From: Nitrospiraceae bacterium
Lineage (GTDB): Bacteria > Nitrospirota > Nitrospiria > Nitrospirales > UBA8639
Assembly (NCBI GenBank): GCA_003523945.1
Contig: DOFS01000207.1
Coordinates: 3,420-12,727 of the forward strand
Direction of reading: 5' to 3'
DNA length: 9,308 bases
Below, in pieces: positions 6,291 through 9,308 of the stretch (positions are counted from its first letter, which is position 1; every line of letters starts with the position of its first letter). Position numbers and translations under genes: made by a program. The notes under the pieces are model-generated. The model worked only from the letters and a program-made list of their open reading frames with translations. It made no database searches and was not told where the DNA came from.

Positions 6291-6386
6291 CCCCTTCCTT
6301 GGGTGGCCGGATGAAATCAGCTGTCCTCACCTGACTCCCGGCTTTGCGACCCTACTCTATAATAACCGTGCTGTTTTGGAAAGGGG
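6291..6386 (-). ncRNA. cyclic di-GMP-I (GEMM)-like riboswitch, diverged, upstream of the 315-residue gene
   Basis: Read on the - strand, a closing stem CCCCTTTCC (6378-6386) / GGAAGGGG (6291-6298), with one bulged T, surrounds the same core as the other leader. It contains CAGCACGG, the hallmark GGGTCGCAAAGCC, a second hairpin GTCAG/CTGAT, and CCGGCCACC at the 3' side. The closing stem differs in sequence from copy 1 but still pairs, which is compensatory change supporting the fold. The first hairpin is weaker (GTTATT/AGTAGG, with the first pair lost and wobble pairs) and its loop is ATAG rather than a GNRA tetraloop. It may therefore bind ligand less well or be decaying. Confidence 0.7.
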
Positions 6387-6615
6387 CTCTTGGGAGCGAA
6401 GAGGCTTTCGATGAATATTTCTCTGAATTGTGATCCCCACATCTAAATAGATAGTGATACGGGGTGTCGACTTGTTCCGAGAAGTAAGGACTACCGGAAA
6501 AGCAGGGATTTTTGTTTGGACCAAACGATGGTTTCCAGAAAGGTAACGAGAAGGATGACGAATATTTAAGGAAGGTCACGTTAAGGGAATAGAGGGTAGA
6601 ACATATAGTTGCGTC

Positions 6616-6637
6616 AAAATAAACGGCCGGATGGCTG
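6616..6637 (-). terminator. possible weak terminator of the DUF2490 gene
   Basis: On the - strand, CAGCC-ATCC-GGCCG forms a short stem with one A-C mismatch, followed directly by TTTATTTT. It begins about nine bases after the stop at 6646. The stem is short, so the call is tentative. Confidence 0.3.
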
Positions 6638-6645
6638 TAAAAGTT

Positions 6646-7347
6646 TTATAGGTTGATAAAGAACTGCAGAAGAAGAATATGGTTGGCCCGATTGGCCAGA
6701 CCCGAAAGGGCTGTATTAATGAGCTGTAATTGGTAACCCGCATCCACATTGAGTTTTGGGGAGAAGGTGTAGTTGATGCCCAGAAAAAACCGGTTTTGAT
6801 CGAATCCGGCTTCAGGCCCCTGACGAAGAGTATTCAGGTTCACGAAAATTTCATCATAGACGGCGATGGCGAGGGAAGGGGAGTTCGGGAGCGGGAATGT
6901 TCCTCGAAGCATAGTTCGAGCCCGAACAGCTGTCCCGATGGCGTGTTGGATCCACCGTTCTTCGAGACGTGAGCGGCTGAATAATGTGAATGTTGAAAAT
7001 TTGTTGTGGTAAATCAGTTGCTGGAATATTCGATGTTCCTGGGTGTAGTCCGGTTCGTAGTTAGCAACCCAGGCGTACCCCTGCCAAAGTGAGATGGTAG
7101 GGGTCAGTTGGTACCCGATAGCCGGTCGAAGAAGAAGTTGGTCGATTTGTGAGGCATCGTTGGAGAACCGGGGGTTGGCTTCCATATACCCTTTGACCGG
7201 TCCGGAAACGGGAAAGTTGAGATAAACCGGGGCCCACAGTCGAAAATCCTGAATCGGCTCGGAGCCTCCAAAGCAAAAAGCGGGTGTCCACAGTAGGCAT
7301 CCTGCTACGAGCCCTGCCAGCATTCTGTTTCTCATGGTTACGTCCAT
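6646..7347 (-). CDS. DUF2490-family outer-membrane beta-barrel protein
   Basis: This 233-residue exported protein has the look of the DUF2490 family, whose function is unknown and which is predicted to form small outer-membrane barrels. The start at 7347 is chosen because GGTGAG lies seven bases upstream; a TTG at 7392 and an ATG at 7335 lack good sites. Residues about 1-27 are a signal peptide (MLAGLVAGCLLWTPAFCFG/GS). The mature part begins with DFRLWAPVYLNFPVSG and continues with alternating amphipathic strands (LLLRPAIGYQLTPTISLWQGYAWV, NRFFLGINYTFSPKLNVDAGYQLQLI), ending in LLLQFFINL, a typical barrel C-terminus with an aromatic near the end. It lies 25 bases after the DsbA-like gene and is probably in the same operon. 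VAGC resembles a lipobox, but barrel proteins are not normally lipoproteins. Confidence 0.85.
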   Translation of the reverse strand: MDVTMRNRMLAGLVAGCLLWTPAFCFGGSEPIQDFRLWAPVYLNFPVSGPVKGYMEANPRFSNDASQIDQLLLRPAIGYQLTPTISLWQGYAWVANYEPDYTQEHRIFQQLIYHNKFSTFTLFSRSRLEERWIQHAIGTAVRARTMLRGTFPLPNSPSLAIAVYDEIFVNLNTLRQGPEAGFDQNRFFLGINYTFSPKLNVDAGYQLQLINTALSGLANRANHILLLQFFINL

Positions 7348-7372
7348 AAATTTTCTCACCCTATTGTAAGAC

Positions 7373-7966
7373 TCATCCTTCGTGTTTCCCAAGGAAGGAT
7401 TTAAGTTGTGAAAAAGAGGGTAGCCCCTGAATTCTGGCGTTGCCCTTCATGAAGGTCGGAACGGCTGTGATATGCATCTCTTCTTGTGCGTGTCGGAGGG
7501 CCTGCCGATGGTGCTCCCGATATGTTCCTGATTCTAGCGCATGCCTAAAGTCCGATGCCGCAAATCCGAGTTCTTCTGCCAGCTGGGTGAGTACTGGGAG
7601 TTCTCCGATGTTGCGTTCTTCCTGGAAGAATGCGGTAAACATCCGGTGGGTATACGCTGATCCCTGACCCTGCGTTCGTGCGTATTGGTACCCCTCAAAT
7701 GCCAGACCGGTATGGGGTTGAGGGGAAATGTTCGGAAGTTTAATGAAAAGACCCAACCGTTCGGCCATGGGATAGACGGAATCCCGCCACACCCGCTCAA
7801 GGTATTCTCCTTCCGGCCGTAAGGTGGGTTGAGGGGCCGGACGCAATTCATATGGCATCCATTTGATGGTCAGCGCCTCGTTGTCGGCTACGTGGGTGAT
7901 GAGATGTTCTGCAAAAAAACAATACGGGCAGACATAGTCGGAATAGACCCGGGTGACCGATTGCAT
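7373..7966 (-). CDS. DsbA-family (FrnE-like) thioredoxin-fold oxidoreductase
   Basis: This 197-residue protein has the DSBA-like thioredoxin fold seen in FrnE and 2-hydroxychromene-2-carboxylate isomerase relatives. The start at 7966 is used: AAGGAG is 11-12 bases upstream and the N-terminus QSVTRVYSDYVCPYC is standard for the family. The active-site motif C13-P-Y-C16 is intact, as is the cis-proline loop AVPTF (Pro about 170) that faces it. A helical insertion lies between them (about residues 60-150). No signal peptide is visible, so it acts in the cytoplasm, where family members handle thiol-disulfide exchange, often in stress responses. The substrate is unknown. Its ribosome binding site overlaps the end of the broken gene upstream, and the DUF2490 gene follows after 25 bases, suggesting one transcript. 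Confidence 0.85.
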   Translation of the reverse strand: MQSVTRVYSDYVCPYCFFAEHLITHVADNEALTIKWMPYELRPAPQPTLRPEGEYLERVWRDSVYPMAERLGLFIKLPNISPQPHTGLAFEGYQYARTQGQGSAYTHRMFTAFFQEERNIGELPVLTQLAEELGFAASDFRHALESGTYREHHRQALRHAQEEMHITAVPTFMKGNARIQGLPSFSQLKSFLGKHEG

Positions 7967-7973
7967 TGAGTGG

Positions 7974-8329
7974 TTATCTCCTTCCCGAAAAGACACAATT
8001 TCCGATGAGTGCTGGGCGTGCCATGTTCTCTCTCTTGCGTTCTCTCCGAAAGTCGAGATCGTCAAGAGGCATCTCCATGTAGGCGTTTGCTTTAGGCATG
8101 AGGGTCCAGATGACTTTTTTGTCCTGGCGGATGATCACGGTCATGGCCTCGCCACTGGTTTGATCTCCCGTCTTTCCTTACCCGGGGCATGAAAGACGAC
8201 TCCTTCTATGATCCCATCCTCCGTTTCCATTCGGGTGCCGGCGGGTTACTCGACTTGCGGGCCTTCCCACGCTAGGAGGGGATTCGTCAATCCAATGCTT
8301 GCTACAAGGCACACGAGGAATACACGCAT
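7974..8329 (-). pseudogene. broken DUF4412-like exported protein gene (in-frame stop plus frameshift)
   Basis: An ATG at 8329 with AAGGAG about nine bases upstream opens a signal peptide (MRVFLVCLVASIGLTNPLLA) and then hits TAA at 8246-8248 after WEGPQVE. In the same frame, coding continues as PAGTRMETEDGIIEGVVFHAPGKERREIK. At 8159-8161 one base is missing; adding an A to the AAA run restores KTSGEAMTVIIRQDKKVIW, followed by TLMPKANAYMEMPLDDLDF and a stop at 7974-7976. The pattern (MET..G.I.G.V....GKERREI, RQDKKV.W.LMP....YMEM) matches my knowledge of DUF4412-type periplasmic proteins. The C-terminal half usual in that family is absent. The stop may replace a Tyr codon. Both lesions could be real decay or sequencing errors. 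Confidence 0.75.
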
Positions 8330-8729
8330 CACGAGATTCTCCTTGCTGTTAGAGGATGAGTGCGAGGGCACTCTCGTCGGATATGTGGGAAAGTTGACCC
8401 TATTGATGATAGTGGATAGTTGAAGGGGGGAGAAGTTTTTTTGACTCATATTTCTAGGACAAGACGCCTTCGGGAGGGAGACGCTACTCTTACCTGAAAT
8501 GCCTGTCAACTGGACGCTTGGCCTGTGATTCGTAGAACGATTAGCCGGAACCGGCATCGACTTTCCGGGTGTTTTGGAAGAGCAATAGGGATTGAAAGGT
8601 GCCGGCCCCTGAGCTTGGAAAGGCTTGCCTGAAGAACTCATCAATTTTTTTCCGGGTTTGAGTCTACTAACAGGTGTGTCAAAAAGGGTAAAATGAATTT
8701 ACGGAGGGATTTTTAAAAAAGGGTGCCGT
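8330..8729. other. divergent intergenic region upstream of the DUF4412-like and saccharopine-dehydrogenase-like genes
   Basis: No supported gene is seen in these 400 bases. On the - strand side, GAGTGC/GCACTC (8358-8363 with 8368-8373) makes a perfect 6-bp hairpin about 30 bases before the ATG at 8329. Read on the - strand its loop is CCTC, which could pair with the AAGGAG ribosome binding site just downstream. GCCGG/CCGGC forms a short palindrome near 8544. A long - strand open frame that reads through to 8644 has no ribosome binding site and unremarkable composition, so it is left out. Confidence 0.4.
8667..8694 (+). promoter_or_regulatory. possible sigma-70 promoter of the saccharopine-dehydrogenase-like gene
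   Basis: CTAACA (8667-8672, 4 of 6 to the -35 consensus) and TAAAAT (8689-8694, 5 of 6 to the -10 consensus) are 16 bases apart. RNA would begin near 8701, about 30 bases before the ATG at 8730. Confidence 0.35.
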
Positions 8730-9308
8730 ATGCCAAAAATTTGTATTCTGGGAGGGGGCAAAATCGGGTCGTTGATTGCCACGTTATTGGTGGAGTGTGG
8801 AGACTTTGAGGTGGTGCTGGGAGATGTTGATCCGGAAGTAGTGGCCAGGCTGAAGCAGGATGTTGACCATGACCATTTCCAGGTGGCATCTGTCGATGTC
8901 CAGGATGCCAAGGCGCTGGGTCGGTTTATCGACTCTGTCGGACCGGAAGGAATTATTTCCTGTCTCCCGTATTTTTGCAACCAGGCGGTCGGAGAACAAG
9001 CTCGCGCGTGTGGGGGGCATTATTTTGATTTAACCGAGGATGTGGAAGTCACGAGGAAGATTCGTGAGATGAGTGAGGGAGCGTCTTCGGCCTTTGTGCC
9101 GCAATGCGGGTTGGCGCCGGGATTTATCAGCATTGTCGCGCATGAACTCATGACCCGGTTTGATACCGTGGATATGGTGAAAATGCGGGTGGGGGCGTTG
9201 CCGGTGAATCCCAGCAATGTGTTGAAATATTCGCTGACGTGGTCGACGGACGGCTTGATTAATGAATACGGCAACACGTGCTATGGCATTGAGAATAGCC
9301 AGGAAGTG
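8730..9308 (+). CDS. saccharopine dehydrogenase-family NAD(P)-dependent oxidoreductase (5' part, runs off right edge)
   Basis: The first 193 residues are present, without a stop. The N-terminus is a Rossmann fold with the dinucleotide loop GGGKIG (residues 8-13) after the strand KICIL, and the acidic GDVD at the end of strand 2 (about 31-34). Next comes a CLPYFCN motif, a helix ending in GGHYFDLTED, and QCGLAPGFISIVAHEL, all typical of saccharopine dehydrogenase-like and lysine dehydrogenase proteins. These enzymes join or split amino-acid conjugates or oxidise lysine using NAD(P). The exact substrate cannot be told from this part. The ATG at 8730 fits the family start; a weak AGGGTG lies four bases upstream, while a better GGAGGG is too distant. 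It is transcribed away from the DUF4412-like gene. Confidence 0.88.
   Translation, partial: MPKICILGGGKIGSLIATLLVECGDFEVVLGDVDPEVVARLKQDVDHDHFQVASVDVQDAKALGRFIDSVGPEGIISCLPYFCNQAVGEQARACGGHYFDLTEDVEVTRKIREMSEGASSAFVPQCGLAPGFISIVAHELMTRFDTVDMVKMRVGALPVNPSNVLKYSLTWSTDGLINEYGNTCYGIENSQEV

Larger units (their letters stand above)
5010..6510 (-). repeat. tandem paralogous unit 2 (leader, Fn3-VCBS gene, 3' flank)
   Basis: This is the counterpart of the unit at about 2030-4830. Residues 1-110 of the two proteins align without gaps and are about three quarters identical by eye. Leader and 3' flank also match. It lacks the codons corresponding to about residues 115-462 of the longer protein and has four rather than six VCBS repeats. 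Limits are approximate. Confidence 0.65.
6239..6645. other. intergenic region upstream of the 315-residue gene
   Basis: These 407 bases hold, reading on the - strand: a possible terminator of the DUF2490 gene, then about 200 bases with no credible gene, then the second GEMM-like leader. Part of the sequence upstream of the leader (about 6430-6490) is related to that upstream of the other leader. No convincing promoter pair was found by eye. Confidence 0.5.

Noticed and set aside
7290..7347. Lipoprotein signal (VAGC) in the DUF2490 protein
   Set aside because: Hydrophobic residues continue past the cysteine to a better signal peptidase I site (CFG/GS), and the mature part is a predicted outer-membrane barrel.
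8376..8644. - strand open frame continuing upstream of the DUF4412-like start
   Set aside because: No ribosome binding site at 8644, while a strong one precedes the ATG at 8329; the extra residues show no signal or domain pattern.
1..9308. CRISPR arrays, tRNA genes, insertion sequences, toxin-antitoxin or defence genes
   Set aside because: No short regularly spaced repeats, cloverleaf, transposase motifs or terminal inverted repeats were seen; the tandem similarity is explained by gene duplication and VCBS repeats.

Overview
The window looks like chromosomal DNA of a free-living, didermic Gram-negative bacterium of roughly balanced GC content. A Nitrospira-like member of the Nitrospirota would fit: there are several signal peptides, an outer-membrane DUF2490 barrel, FG-GAP/VCBS secreted proteins and a c-di-GMP riboswitch class common in environmental bacteria. 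The taxonomic guess is inference from gene content only.

Layout from left to right: (1) the 3' end of an unrecognised + strand gene (2-211). (2) A + strand exported coiled-coil/Pro-Tyr-rich protein (401-961). (3) A convergent - strand cupin gene (1205-1570) with its own promoter. (4) A gene-free stretch (1571-2320). (5) Two tandem paralogous - strand units. Each consists of a leader with a c-di-GMP-I (GEMM) riboswitch, a secreted fibronectin-III plus VCBS-repeat protein, and a related 3' flank carrying a conserved hairpin. The downstream unit encodes a 752-residue protein (2321-4579) and the upstream unit a 315-residue protein (5291-6238). (6) A - strand operon-like run: a broken DUF4412-like gene (7974-8329), a cytoplasmic DsbA/FrnE-like oxidoreductase (7373-7966) and a DUF2490 outer-membrane protein (6646-7347). 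(7) Divergently, on the + strand, the start of a saccharopine-dehydrogenase-family gene (8730 to the window end).

The most interesting part is the paired riboswitch and surface-protein system. Both leaders can be folded into the GEMM-I architecture with compensatory changes in the closing stem, which implies that cyclic di-GMP, the usual sessile/motile signal, controls two extracellular, probably calcium-binding proteins. One aptamer keeps a GNRA tetraloop (GTGA). The other has lost it and has a weakened stem, so the two copies may differ in sensitivity, or one may be decaying. The proteins have also diverged by gain or loss of a block of about 350 residues.

The DUF4412-like gene carries an in-frame stop and a one-base frameshift. 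Its neighbours appear intact. No tRNA, rRNA, CRISPR array or transposase was seen.
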